The translations under genes and the position numbers were made by a program. Source: Lanius collurio (Eukaryota > Chordata > Aves > Passeriformes > Laniidae). From it: a stretch of 64,000 nt of DNA. Of the stretch, positions 1 through 15,000 are shown piece after piece. Within the stretch, counting starts at the first letter, position 1. Every line of letters begins with the position of its first letter. The notes under the pieces are model-generated. The model was not told where the DNA came from and ran no database searches. It saw only the letters and a list, made by a program, of their open reading frames with translations. The stretch is from positions 58,763,923 to 58,827,922 of the forward strand of contig JACBWW010000003.1 of assembly GCA_020086605.1 (NCBI GenBank), read 5' to 3'.

Positions 1-3000
1 GGGGGGCAGGTTCTCCTTTCTCATGTATAGTTAAGAAGTGCATTTGTTTTCCTTTCTTCTATACTGAACATACTGCTCTTTGTCCTTGCCAGAAGGAAAA
101 CAAACAAACAACCAACCAAATCCAACCAATAAAGCAAAAATAAAACCTCAAAACTGAAAGTCCCAGTTTCAATTGAAATTTAATTCTCTATTAATAAATG
201 AGGGCTGTTAGAGTCTGTTAGAGATTTGGGAGTGTGTAGGGAGGAAAAGTCCCTTAAGTGCCAACCTAACAATTCCATAAACCTTTTTATGCAAGTTCTG
301 GAAAGAAACTTTATTAAATGATTTACTCTTACTTTAGACACAGCACTTAGGAGAATCTGGCTGGAAGGTGTCTGCAGCCTGCTGTTAAAAACATTGCCTT
401 GTGCCAAAGCAGGAGTGCTGGAAGAAGAGACAAGTAGATCCAGAGACTCAGTTTTGTCTGGGCATTTTGAGGTGGTTTTCTTTGCTCATAATGGGCTTTC
501 TTCAGTTACTGCAAACACTGCACAGGGTGTCAGTCGGGCACTGTTGGGTCTGGTGGCAGCACTGTTGGCACCAGTGTGAAGAACTTCATGAGTGGGGAGC
601 TGTGTGTGGCTGACAATTTGCTGTGGACCTGCTCCTTTTTGTCCAGACCTGGTGGTATCTCCAGTTGCCTAAATTACAACTAATGCTGCAACTACTGTCC
701 TGTTTTGCTACTCTGGGTCTGCCGGTTCCTCTCACATGCTCCTTCCCTAGAGCATATCTCAGTTTATCTTCCTAATCTTCAAAGACCTCCAGTTACTTCT
801 GCCCTACCCGTGTTTCTTATCAGTTAGCAGCTAGGTTGCCTCCTTCCTTTACTCCTTAGGTTGCTGTGTTGCTGATTTAAATCGTTCTCCCTGCCCCAAA
901 TTCCTTTCTAAAATAATTTATTTTATGTGTGAGATAAATATAATTTTAAATATTTTAAGCCTATCAACCTGTCTGCAGCTCAGGCCTACCCCAAAACCCT
1001 GGGAATTAAGAGCACAGTTATTTGTGTTAAAGCTTGTCATTACTCTCCTTACTTCAGACCTTTCCACTACTGCTTGTTATTCATTTCCTTTTCCTGCTAT
1101 AATTTCTCTGAACACTGAGGCAAGTTCCTGGTGCCTTGAGCTGAAGCCCACTGTGCAGTAGGATGCAACCTGGCCAGCAGTCAGTCTGCATGGTGTGCAC
1201 AAATGGGAAGGGATTTTTATATTTAGGGTTGTTAGTAGAAAGTTGTGGACTCTGACACTGAAAAACTTCACAGATCTTAGCTGTCACATCTGCAGCCTAC
1301 AGCCTTTATCCTACAAGGTACCACAGAATTTTGAATATGGGTGTACTAACATTATTAGCATGTTTGTAGCCTAGCCATGTGGTGTTTGTTGTTTGCCTCA
1401 CTAACTGATCCTGCACAGCCTCTCCACTGCAGAGCTCATCTGAAAACAAAAGGCAGCTTAGTCAGTTTTCCTGTATAAGCAGCACTTTGAAGAGATGCAA
1501 AGAGGTTTTCACAGCTGTAAAAAAAGCAATGCCAAGTCACTAAATATACCTTTTTTCTATATTATCTCTGGGTTGCAGAAGGGCTACAGTATTTGTACAA
1601 GATTATGGTGTGCTGCAGCTTCCTGGGAAACTGATTTTGTGGGTTCCTTGTGAACTGTATTTTAAAATATCAAAGACCTCACATTTTCTCTTAACAGTTC
1701 TTAAACCTCATCTTGCTATTTCTTAATCTGCCCCCTGGCTACTCACCACCTCCCTGCCTGCTGTTCTCAGACCGGTCTGTATTACCAGGGGCAGGGGCTC
1801 AGCAGGGCCTGGGGGTGAAGGAAATTACTCCTGTCACACTTTGGTGCTGGCTCAGGAGGAGCTGAAGTGCTGAAGGAGGAGCTCTGTTGATGGTCTGCAG
1901 TGTCCCTCTCCTGCAGCCCTTTCCCTGCTGTACCTGATGCCCACGGGCTGTGGAGCTGCAGGGCACAGACCAAAGCCCTCCCTGCCAGTCTGAGGCCGAG
2001 GAATTGGAGACAGTGATGGTCCTGAAGAGCAGCCACAAGGGCAATCCATCAAAGGCATAGATGGCTGCACTGAGAGTTTCTCCTCCCCACTGGCTGTAAG
2101 CAGGGTCTATTAAAATGTTCACATTGTCTGTAGGTGGAGATGGCTGGCATGGCGCCCCTCACACATTGCCCTTCCTCCTCTGATGAGGAACCAGGAAACC
2201 TGAGATGAGGGGCAGCTGTGGAAATGGCAGCTCCCTTGGAATACAGAAATCTGAGAGTTTGGACAAACTGTGAGGTTTGTGCTTTCATAAGGCTAATGCT
2301 GTGGGATGGCCTCACAAAGGCCACCAAGAAGGAGCTGCAGTAGGTGATAGGTGATCTTAAAATAGTTTGTACTGTGCTGCTGTTGGAGGAATAATTCCCA
2401 ACTTTGTTGACAAACACATGGATCTTTCTCATTCCTCACACCCTCCAGAGTGCCCACCCAAGCTGGAGGGCACAGTTTTGTCTCTTTGCACAGTCATCAG
2501 CTGGGCTGTGGAGAAGCTGCCTTTCTACCAGGCAACAGGACAGTCCCACTGTGAAGATCTCATCCGCTTTCTAAAACAGCCTGAACCTCTTGTAATATGC
2601 TTCTTATTCCTTGCCTTTTGGGAGATGTTCAATGCCAGCTTTATATATCTTAATTTTCTCAATTTTCTCTAAATAAGGCATGATTAATTTTTTTTTCTTT
2701 CCTTCCTTCATTATGAAGATCAACTTGCTAAAGTCTAAGTTGCTGGAGTGTACACTACCACATTCATATAGATATTAAAAAACAGATAGACACAGGACCA
2801 TGATATGTAATCGGGTTAATAGGGATTGTGCTTTGCCTTTCAGCTGTCAATGATACCTTTGACTACAGGTGCATTAAGAACCCTGAGAAAATCTCCCTGG
2901 TCTCTGTGATTCCATGTTTTGTCCATTCTTTTGCCACCATCTCAGAAGTTGAGTGATAGAAAAAGAAAATAAAGTGCTGTGTTTCATTAGAGATCCAAGT

Positions 3001-6000
3001 TTAGAACCTTATAGAATTTATAAAGACAGGATAACATTTAATATTGCTAGAAAGGCTCACCTTACCTGCCCAACAGTAACTACTAACACACCTCAATACA
3101 AATGTCAGCATCTCCCTCTGCAGCAGCTACTAAGTCTGCTTTTTCAGGCCCTAGAACAGCCACCAGGCAGCAGCAAATTTGCTGTCTTTTCTGCCAATAA
3201 TGTCTCAAATATTTATACTGTTCATGCAGTTTTAATACCGTTCATTGTGGTAATATTGTTGCTAATGAAATAAAAAGCTCCATGACTCAGAAACCTCCTC
3301 TGCAAGGACCTGAAATAAGTGTAAAAATATGCAATTTCTGCACGTGAAAGACAGTTTTCCTTTCCAGCAAAAGTTGCAAACTGCACATCTTTTTAATACA
3401 AGTAACCAGACTCCTGAGAGCCATCTCACTAATGTGAAGGGAACAGCTCATCGAAGTACATTTGTTCACATTTTATTTGCTCTGTTTCACAATTTTCAGG
3501 AGTTGTTACTGTCTAGTTCTTTAGAATTACATATTTTAAACCAAAGCTATAGAACAATTTTTAGCTGTGCAAGTCCCAGTTTAATCTGCATTTTTTTATA
3601 ATTTTACTGGATATTTGCTAGAAGTCCAGCTGGTGGGAGATTCAAAAACATCTCATAAGTTGCTGCTCACCAAACCCACTGGCAGAGGCATGCTCTGACC
3701 CCTCTTTGTTCCAACACCTACCTCTTACTATAGAGATCAATTTGTAGCAGCTCTTAAATTTCACCCTGGATATTCAGTGATTGCTGACAAAATGCAACCA
3801 TCATGTAATAATTTCAACAGCTGCAGAATGAGGCCATTAGACATTTCACTGATAAATAATGCTGCTGGATGCCAGGGTCCAGATAGCCTTGAAATGAAGG
3901 TTACCCACAGCATAATGATTGGAGTCTGAAAACTGAAGCATGTGTTCATTTGTTTTGAGATGTATTTGAAAATACAATTCAGCATGTGCTAAATTAATGA
4001 TCACAGGCAGAGATCAGATGGCTGGTACAGGAAAAAGAGTCCACGTGCCATGTGCCTGTTTCTGCTGTGATGTGATGGGAATTAGTTTAAATATATCTCT
4101 TACATCTGTTGATTTTTGGTTCTACTATTGAGCAATAATCCAATCTGCATTAGAATTTAAAAAATAATTTATCTCCATACTGTGGAAAAATTTATTATAA
4201 AACCATAAATAAACCAAAATGAAGATTGCCCAAGTCCCAGTACTGTAGCAACATAAATGAATAGGGATGGATAACTCATTTTAGCACACACATGAAATAT
4301 TATTTAAGCTGGCAACCTGCTGGGTTTCTTCATTATATCATAAGCAACCTTCAGGATTATGTAACAGCTGTAAATAGAGCACTGAAGCAATGCATGGTTA
4401 AAAGAGGCTTGACGGAAGCACTGTCTTTCTTCATTATTCAGCTGTCAGACTCAGAGAGGCTTTGTTGATCCAGCAGCAGCAGACTTCTGCCCTCCAGTGT
4501 AATTCTCACTTGTGCTGAGCATTCAGCAGAACTGAAGCACCATTTGGGAAAAAAAAGGGGAATTTATCTGCTTTTCCATGATAAACATAATTTGATACTT
4601 TTAGTCATACCTGATTGCCTTTTTTTCATAAACACTGAGCTAAGTGCTGTGTCAGAGCCTAGTTGCCCATAGAGACCTTAGATCTGCAGCTTTGTCCCTA
4701 TTTAGGGCCACTCTGAAGCACCTGGTACTGTGTAATCACACACACAGGTGCTCTCCTGAGCTGGCAAGAGCTAATTATGCCCATACACAAGTGATCTTCA
4801 CCTTTTGGGCCAGATCAGCTTTGAAAATGTTCCCTTTTATTCTATTCCAGCAGAACTGTGTTTCTGCAGTACTAAAACACCTCACAGGCTCAGGCTAATT
4901 TCAGAGTGGTTTTATTTAAGCACTTTGTGCCCTAATGCAGGACGGAGGGTTCCACTCTCTTCCTCTGTGCATCTCACATATTATTTGAGCTATACAAAAA
5001 CTAAAATCTTGGTAGAGAATCTAACTGGGACCACACCAAGCCATGGTTCTGACTGTCAGGGATTTGCAGTTTGTGGGGTAAAGTGTTGGATTTGACATTT
5101 ATTTCCCCAAATTATGGAAACAACTATTCAAGAGGACTGTCTTCCCCTCTATGTCCTCCTGCCTGATGTGAGACCCTCAGGGGTGCACATACTACTAGGT
5201 TTCTATGGAAGAAGTCAGAGGACATTGCTCTCCCTTGGGTTAGCATCAGAATCCTCTCTCCAAGTGTGTCTCCAATAGTCCAAACCTTTAAACAGCAAAT
5301 TATGCTCTCTTTTCTTCAGAGAGTCAAAATTGGTGGAGTAGTCATGGCAAGGCTCAATTAAGTGGAATGAAGTTGGAGAACAAATGTTAAACCTTGAATG
5401 GAACTGGTCTATAGATTATACAATTAGGTTTCTCAGCTGTAGAATATGTTTAAAACCATAGCAAAATTTCGGCTGATCTCAATAGTTTGGCATTTAACCT
5501 GTAAAATCAAAATGGATTCAAAATGCTTTCTTTTGGAAACTGAAGTACTGTATCAATTCCGATCATAATAAAGCCAAGATTTGTACAAGGAAGGAAGAAA
5601 GGGAGAAACAAGAGAAACATTCAGAACATAGGGCAGCAGTGAGAATTGGGTATGCTTAAAAACTATCTTTAGGTTGTAATGTCCCTGAGGACTGCTGGGG
5701 AACTGCTCTCATGTAATTGAGTGGAAATGCCATCTTACCTGAAATAGTCTTACAAAAATATTTGTTCTGAAATATGTATTTTCTGGGAAGGAAGTAGAGC
5801 AGAAAAAGATTTTCGATGTTAATCTTCATAAACAGCTGTACTTTAATAACTGAGTCCACATATAAAAACACAATTGCAGATAGTATGAGCATGGGTGAAT
5901 ATTTTTTTTACCTTCCCAATAATACACTACACTTTCCAATAAATATGCCCATAAGTTTTACTTCTAAAACTATTGAAAATTTTATATGAGTTTAATACTA

Positions 6001-9000
6001 GAGGGATTTGGATTTCTATTAACATTTCAGGAGCTCAAATCATTTTCCCAATAGATATCTGATATTCTTGTCTTGGCTGCCTTGCAGAAAATATTTTCCT
6101 CCAATGTTAAGAATAGATATCAGGGGAAGAACAGGGTTTTTTTGAGGCTAGAGAGAAGCTTTCATCTGGTTTCTATAAATTTAGGACAAAACCAGCAAGC
6201 AATCCAACTTACTGCAATCTTAACTACATACTGTTTAAATTGTCAGATTCACAGAAAAATAAATTATATTCTGGCTGACAGATTTATCTTCTCTATAGAT
6301 GTGAATAATTTGAAAAGAATTATCAGGATGCAGTTACCTTTTATGAATTCCATGTAATTTTCAAAATTTCATAGTGTGGAAGTACCTTATTTGATGGGAG
6401 ATGAATCTTTAGCTCATTAGTTAGGAAAAGTCTAGAATACTTTGACCCTTGGCAAAATTGCATTGTCACTTCTGAGTGTATCAAAGATGTATTTAACTGT
6501 GTTATTCTCTCAGTTACGGCATCACTGCTTCCTGAAAGCAGAAACAATCTACCTAAAATATTCTCCTCTGTCAAAGTTTTAATTTTGTTTCTATATAAAT
6601 AATGCATATGCGCAGGCACTAGTGCTGCTGTCATTAACTGGGAATAAACCTGGAGCTTTCAGCTCTGAAAGTACAGACCCACACAATGTGAGCAGAAGAA
6701 GCAGTTCTGTCACATACTATTAAATAACAGGCTGCTGCAGACACTGTTACTCACCATCGGGAGGGTGAATCTGCATGCATTAAACACTGTTTATGGTATT
6801 AAACGTGGAGGTGCCAGCAGACACTGTGGAGCCCTCATCTGATCGGTGTTAAAGGGTAGGAATCAGGCACGGCATGGAGAGGTTGCTTGTAGCTTTGCTT
6901 GCAAGCACGTCTGCCTCATTGTTGTTCTCCCTGGCTGTGCTACAGTCATTAACTACCACGCTGCGTTATTCCAAACAAACCACACTGGAAGCAGCTACTG
7001 CAAATGAAATAATTGAAGTCAGCCCTGCTTTGCTGAATGTTAATATGCTAATTGTCCTACAGACACTTAACGAGAGCCTGTACCTTTTCTGTGTGTGAAG
7101 TAGTGAAAGCTTACTTAAATGCTGCAAATGTGCCTCATGATCCAGCTAGAGAAAGTACTTGCTGCAGAGGAAAAAGCAAAAAAAGTTCTTTTTCCACAAG
7201 TCTCAAAGTGATGAAATCTTGATTGCAGGGGAAGGCTGTCTTGAAATGCCTGAGAAATAACCCATTGCATTGATATTCTGTCAGAGCCTTTCACTGCTGA
7301 AGATAGAGAAGTAAAACAAATAAATCCCATCACTAAGGAGTGAGCTGAACTCAATACAGTGCACAATGTTTGCAAGGTCAACTCCCTGCTCTCTATAGGC
7401 AGGCCTGTTTATAACTGCCGTGCTCAAAACCAAAGACCACTGTCGATCCCCATGTGCTGACAGCAGTTACTCTCACACTGAAGCCAAAATAATAAATCTC
7501 ACCAAGCTTTCTTCAAAAGGAGACCTGCATCCTTCAGGGTTAACTGTGCAGAAGAGGAAAGCAATGTCAGAATGAAGTCAAACTTTAAAACATACTCTGG
7601 AAAAGCTTTGAAGACCACTTGGGCTCTGGGAGGGGAAGAGTCCAGAAGTCACAGTGATTTTTCCAAATTCTTCTCTTTCCAAACAATATTCATTTGTCCA
7701 TTGTAATCCATATTTCCTATATGTTTCACCTCTATTATTCTGGGCCTAAACTTTAAGAATTTCTTTACCATAATTTTTTTAACATCTCTATTCCCCTTTC
7801 AAGCTACATGAAGGGGGCACAATTTAAGTGATGTGCTGCTGAGGATGAGGGGATCCTCTGCAATCTTCTGCACGACTGTCACACCCACAGAGCATGTTCA
7901 CTCAGTGAACACACAGACTAAAACCTGTGCAGCTCCTTTCAACTGACCATACTGATACTCATTGCCTTCCCAATCACCCTGAAAGAAGCTGAATTAAGTT
8001 CCCCCCTCCTCAGAGGCGTCCATTCCAAGGGAAGGGGACACAACAATGGATTTTAGGGTCCCCAATGACTCAAGAAGGCAGCTGGTCCTTCTGCTAGGAC
8101 ACCAATAAGCAGGTTATGGGAATCAACCTCAAGTCCTGAACACTCCTAAACACATTTAAAAATCAAGGAGAGAATAAATGACCGAGGCAGAGAGCAGATG
8201 TTTAGGTCATGGCTGCTTATACCTTGAAAGAGAGAAAGACATTTTCCTCTGTTCAGATCAAAAAGGCTGAGTTTCTTCATTCTCTTTTTTGAGGGAAAAT
8301 AAAAGATGTTCTTAAATGCTACCCCTGGCTTCAGGTGGTACCCACAGGTCTGCTGAGGAGTAGTCAGGACCAGCCAACAGCAACACATTAACTGGAAAGG
8401 ACAAAATGGGTAAAAGTATCAGCCTGTGCTGTACAGGAGAACTCAGTGTACACCTCGCCACTCTTCTTGTCTCATTAAATTATACTAAATCAAGTCAAAT
8501 CACCTCTGAGGTTTAGATGGTAGAAATGTGCACAACAGGGGTCTGTCTGGGCTTTCAATTCTGCATGAAGTGTGGGTAAGAGGAATGTGCCTTTGCAGCT
8601 CAGTTTCATTGATGTTTGAGCTAGTATTCATGTCAGGTTTTCTTTAAAGGATACTTGAATGACTCTATTTTTAGATTTTACTGTGATGTTATTTCATCAG
8701 CTATTGCATGCATAATGTATCATCAACAACAAAAATTTTAATCATAGCATAAATCAGCCAAAAGATGCTACAAGAAATCAAAGTCCAAATTGCTTTGCTT
8801 AGGGACTTGAGTAAATGGATTTTGATTTTTAATTTCTAAATTCAGAGAGGTCCTGGGGGGTATGCTCCCCAGATGTGTAGCTGATTGGTGAATGTGTGTT
8901 GCAAGGCCACTCAGGTTCAATCCCAAAACCTGAAATATCATATTTCAATATGAAAGCTGCTTTTACAGTTTTTGCTTAAGAGAAATTGAGACCACAATTT

Positions 9001-12000
9001 GGGTCTCTCATCTAAATAATTCAATTAAAGTACAGCTCCTGATTGATGGCCGAAAACCACCTGTTGATCATTCACAAACTCCAAACCAAGGAAGAAAAAT
9101 CTGCAAAGTAATTTCAGTGTTGTCCCCCAAGACCCAACAAGGAAACCTTTCACAGGCACAGAAGGCTCAAATAATTCCAGTTTAATTTCCAGCAGAAAAG
9201 AAAGAGTAATTATCTGGGGCTGTGTCCTGTTATTAATGTGTTAAGGAAATAGAATTTAAACCAGACAACTTACAGAACAGCACAGAGAACTGAAAGGGGA
9301 TTTGCAGAAGTGTTTTTCAGCTGGGAGAGCATTTTACTCATTACTTCTGGTTTTGTTATGGACAATCCATTTAATCTAGCTCAACAGCTTTAAAAAGTGG
9401 GTCAAGCACGTTATTTGTGGGGTCAGATTTGTGGGGCAGGGCATATTCCTTTTCCTTGTAAATGACATGGATGTGAGAGCATCCACTTCAGCTAGGAGAG
9501 GCTCAGGTCCTTGTGCCAGAAGATGTCTGCTCCTTGTTTCACACTCTCAGGGAAGCAGAGGCAGGACCAGCTCAGGGCACGCTCTGTACAGGGACAGCCT
9601 GCACTGGAAAGGAAGTGCTCAAGGATTAGGGCACCTCTTGCTTCCTAAACAGCTGTCCTAGGTGGGATGGATGAGCCAGATCTAGGGAGCAGAGCCCAGC
9701 TGGATATCTCCACCCCAATGGGACAAACATCAAAGTATCATTCAATTGGAGGGCCACACCTATGACAGCAGGAATATTTTTTCCCTGACCTCTGTTACTC
9801 TTCTTCACATTGTTTTATCTTTTGCAGGGAAAATCTTTTTCCTCCACACCTCTGCAATCTGGAAGAGCCTTTTGTAATTCTCTGTTTCATGGTTCTATCA
9901 CATTTATCTTCAAGTTATCTCTTTCCTTTGATTAGGCCTTTTATTTCTCTTTCCCCTGGGTTATCCACCTCTGTTTCCATAGTACATAATTGAGCTGCTG
10001 AATATTCATTATTAGTCCCTCGAGTCAAATAAAGATCTCCAGAGGAGGATAAAACCCTCCTTTGTTGTGTTTTGGTTAGATTAGAGCCAAAATACTAAAT
10101 GTAACTTAGCATGCAATATCTCCCCTTAGTTTAGAAAGAATTGAGAGGGAATATTTATCCTTTCATAAGGGAAAGCAGGGAAGGAAAGACAACTGGGGAC
10201 TGAGAGGGAAGGAGGGAGGAGGAAGACAGCAGCCAGGCAGTCAGCAAGAAGGGGAAAGGCTACAGTCCAGCCACCATGATGTGAAATTCCCCTCAGTCCT
10301 GAAACCATTGTGCTTGCTGAGGGTATTGCATCCCTTGCTTCCTAATGGTGGCACAACAAACACTTTCAAAGCAGCAGGAACAAAAAATTCAAGCAACAAA
10401 CTTTTTATTCAGTCCAGCAAACCTGCCAGAAACAAGCTTCCTTTGCAAGCAGAGGTGTAACAGTGCCAGCAGTGCTGCAGATGGTCCAACTATTGATGGG
10501 AAAGGAGATCATACCTGCCTGAGCTTTGATACACTGCTTCACTAGTTAGAGGCATGGTTTCATTCCCTGGGGATCCCAGCCCCACTAGGACATGGAAACA
10601 ATGGAAGGCTGTGTGCAGCCTGCTACCCTGCCTGCTTTAAACGCTGCTCCAGCAGGTTGGGTTCTTCTGGCTGGGGACAGAGGCAGCAGGGACAGTGGCA
10701 TTCCCAGGGGGTCGTTCAGAGCATCTGGGGTTTCCATCCTCAGCACAGACTGGTTGGTTCACCCTTGATGAAAGCCCCATCTGATATTGCAGTTTATCAG
10801 CTGAACAAACAGATTAAGAAAACATACCAATTTTGGAAAAGCAAACCAGTATCTTTTTCTTCTTAATAAAATGATCTGCATGACAGAAGTATTTGAACAG
10901 TTTTGGATTTGTTAGGCAAATGCTATGTTTGACTGTAGTAAATACTCCTAATATTCTCATTTAGCAGGATTTAATTTTGACCTTTTTATACTTTGCACTA
11001 TGTGAAATATTCTCCTGTGACTGTGGTCAGGACACTAATCTAGATCTCTGTCGTGGGTTATAATGAGTACTTAAAAGTAGGAACAAGAGAAATGAAAGGC
11101 TCTAGACTTTCTAGGAAGGTAGAAGGCCATACTCCTGAGTGGGATACAGCTGGAACAAAGTCTCCTCAAGCACCAGGTAAAACTTAACCTGATGTTCCTC
11201 TCCACCCTGCATTGCTGTTGTAGTTATACCATTGCAACCTCCCTGTATCTCTGCCCAGGCCATCTGCCTCAGCACAGGCATTTATCCACCAAGAACCTGT
11301 GCAGCCAACCAGCACATTACACGTGCTACATTCTGTTAAATTCACCATGAGGGTTTGCTAGCAGTTTCTTACATTTGTATACACATGCTCCTTTAGAGAA
11401 CCTTTGTGCTGACAAGGGCAGACATGCAGCATTTACACCCTGAGAGGCAATGATGGATGCATCCCCACAACCATCACTTTCCACATACCCAAAGCAACTC
11501 CCAGAACTTCAAAGTTGCCTGTAATTCTGCAAAAAAATTGAAGTCCAGGACACATTGTCAGTTTAAAAACAAAAACCAGATTTGTTATAGAAGTCATATA
11601 AATTGCAAAGCAGTACCCTATGGGTGATGATCTGTCTGAATGACACTTTGCTGCTTCAGGGAGTTTTCAGAAACAATGTATTTTAATGAGTCACTGAAAT
11701 GACTTGAAATCAAGTCAGAAGGAGAAACTTTCTGTAAAAGGCTACTTTTAATTTGGAACATGAGGTATTATTCAGGAAGCATCAAATATCTGTTACTCAT
11801 GTAATGATTCTTTACAAACCTAGTGCAAAGATTTTCCTTAGTAACTGCTGTGTTAATGGAAAATCTAAGCCCTGGCCCAAGATAATCATTGTTATTCTTA
11901 TATTTTGAATGGTAAAGGGAAATAATTTTCATCCAGATTCTTTATCGTGTATGTTTATAATTTTTCTTTCAAAACAGAATTAAATCTATTAAATATCCAG

Positions 12001-15000
12001 AACAAATTTCCTTAAGGTTGACCATTCCCATGGGCTGATGCTTCTTGGCTTAAACACCCTGTCTTCATTTCATCATTGGCTTTAATTCGGCTGGTCTCAA
12101 TATGAAGCTCACATGTTAAGGAAGGAAACAGTGAAAGGACAAAGCCCACAAGTCCTGAAACTTAAAAGCTGGAATTACTCACAGCCACCAAATCTCTGCA
12201 TGAGTTACAATTAGCTCCATTTTTTACCCACATGAAAATTAATAAAGGATATGTGCAACTACTATTCATAACCAGTCATACCCAAATGTATTGAGGGGAT
12301 GTAACATTCAGCAAGTGTTGAAGTATTGCTAAAAATTTAAAAAACAAATTAATCAGGAAAGAGACAAATTCCTCCAAACACTTTGGCCAGAAAAGGAGGG
12401 TTCTGTCACTTTATCTGATCACACAGATGGACCAGATGAATATTTATTTGTTCATGACAAACACACAAACACACAGCACTCAGTGCCGGTGTTTCCAAAG
12501 GCAACACTGTGGAACTGGATCAGACCTTCCCGAGGGGCTGAGAAAAAAGAGCAATCTGCAACTCTGACAGAATTTACAAACTTTCTGAACCATAAAATAT
12601 GGTGCTCCATGTCTGCCTTAGAGAAGGTCAGGAGGGTATGGAAAACTTTAGCAAAGGCATAAAAACTCGAGCTCCAGTGAGTTCTCATCATTAAAAGCTG
12701 TGCAATCACTAATTAGCTAAATGTAAAAGTTAAAGTCACAACATCCCAGTCAAGTTCCAGTTTGAATAATTCCAGTCTGCACAACTGAAACCCCTTACCT
12801 GCTTGAGTGGACATTATCTGTGTATCACCTATTCCTCAGCTTTTTTAGCATATTTGCTTTCCAGGTTTCCTCTTGTTTCAATCTCTTTGTTTTGAATTTC
12901 TTTCCCTACACATGGCTTAGCTTGAGTCTTTTTCCATGCTGAGTTTCATTTTGTTATTTTCAGCTTGGCTCTGAATGAGTTAGATGATGCTCATGCTGCA
13001 GAGCATTGCCAATCTTGTCATACCATCTGTTTCAAAAATTAGAGAGGAAGCTGAATCCCTTAATGGGATGAAATAACTGTACTTTGCTCTGGGAATTTTC
13101 TTCATGGGTTATGTTTTTTGTTCACTTGTTGATAGTTCTGTCCTTTATGGCCCTGTAATCTAAATACCATTATGTTTTCTGCCATTAAGCCTCCATGAAA
13201 GCTTAATTTGGCCTAAGACTGCTGAAGCTCTATACAGTCCAATCTATTTTGCACTTCGAAGTAGAAAAGTCTGCATAGGTATTTCTAAAAACTCAAGCAG
13301 TAATGAAGAACAGCATGTTTTTTGAGATGATAACTAGATGGCTCTTCTACTGATTTTTAAGGCCACATAGATTTCTAAATCATCACCTAAACCAGCAAAA
13401 ATAAATAATTTTATAACTCCTCTTTGAAAATGCTTGTGATTTTTGCTTGAACTGAACTTTACTCATGTTCTTTTGTGAATCCTATTGCTTCTGCTTTAGA
13501 TCTGGAGGATTTCAGAAGGGCCAGTGAGAATGTGCTCCTCTACCCCTATGGCAAGCAAATGAAAAGCAATCTGGGAAAGGTCCAAGAGAAAGATACAGCT
13601 ACAGGACTAAGGAAGCATTGCTTCTCTGTGTACATCTGAGCATAAGCTTGTTACATACCAGTTACACTCCATCCTCCTGCTCCTCCCAGCAAACTGGAAT
13701 TCAAGGTTGGTGCATAGGTCTGCAATGACTAGACATGATGAGGACCTTTTTTTTTTTTTGCAAAGTCAGTGAGCATATGTAATGCAAATAAAAGCTGCAC
13801 TTTCTCCTAATGCATTCCTATGTACATATGGGTGTTCGGGTTTTTTTCAAAATTCTTTCATTAGTTTCAGTGTTTTAGCAACTGATCTGACCTGCTTCCT
13901 CCAGAGGATGGCATTTTCCTCATTGGAGGGACAAGGAGCAGAGCAGAGCTGACAGAATCTCATTACAAGGGCTTTTCAGCAAGGTGGCCACCAGGAAATT
14001 TTCAAGTCCATAAATAAGCAGGAGAATGACTGAGGAAGATTACAGCAGTGGCAGAGGATTCAAGAGGATCTGAACACTTCAACACTTGTTTGAAGCTCAC
14101 ATAGCAGCTGTTGACAGATTTCTCTCTTTCAAGGCCAGCTGCAAGCTGCTATTGATGGGGAGAATCACAGGTCTTGCAGTTCTTTTTCTCTGCTAACCAG
14201 GTTTATCTTCAGCATTTTAAGCTTTCTTCCTTCAATTGAACTTTTTCTTCTGCTGGACTTGCTAGAGCTCTTCCAGGAAAATAGACAGCAGTTGTAACTT
14301 AAGTGTTGAAGGCATGAACCACAGCACAAAGTATAGCTAGAAATAAGTGACTGGTGGGGGTCTGTGGTGTCTCAAGCACATAAATCATCTGCAGTTCCCT
14401 GCCCTGCGAAACGCCCAAGTAAGCAGCACTTCAGCCCATCACCTCGGGATAGATGTGAATTTCTTTCTTCCCTGGAGCTGGGCAGTGGAAAAAAAGTCAC
14501 TAAACAGCTCTTACCTTCTTCCTATCTCTTTATGTAATGCAAAAACCCCACAGATTATAAAGTCATGGGAGTAGATGCATTTAACAGGAGACAAACAAAT
14601 TTAGAGGAGTTAGAATGGCAAGCTTTTATGGCATCACCTTTTTTTGTAAAGTACTGTTATTGTTTCAAAGAGTAAGGTGCAAAAAACAGGATTAGAAAAT
14701 AATAATATCTATTAGGAAGAATTAGACTACAGCTTCATCTTGAGAAATGTTTTTTTCAGATTGGATCATTTTTAATAAAATGCTCATCCTTCCTCTATCT
14801 GATTTCATTTCCAAAACCCTGAAATCTTCCCTTTCATGGGCAAACTTCTTATTTCTGTGGGGCTTTTGATTGCATAAGGACCGCGCATGTTCACAAGCTT
14901 TGAGTTAATTTTTTTATAAACTTTGAGATTAATTAGTTATATGCACTTTTAGAAACTTTCAAGTTTGGTGTTACTAATTCAATACATCTTTTCTTCTTAA

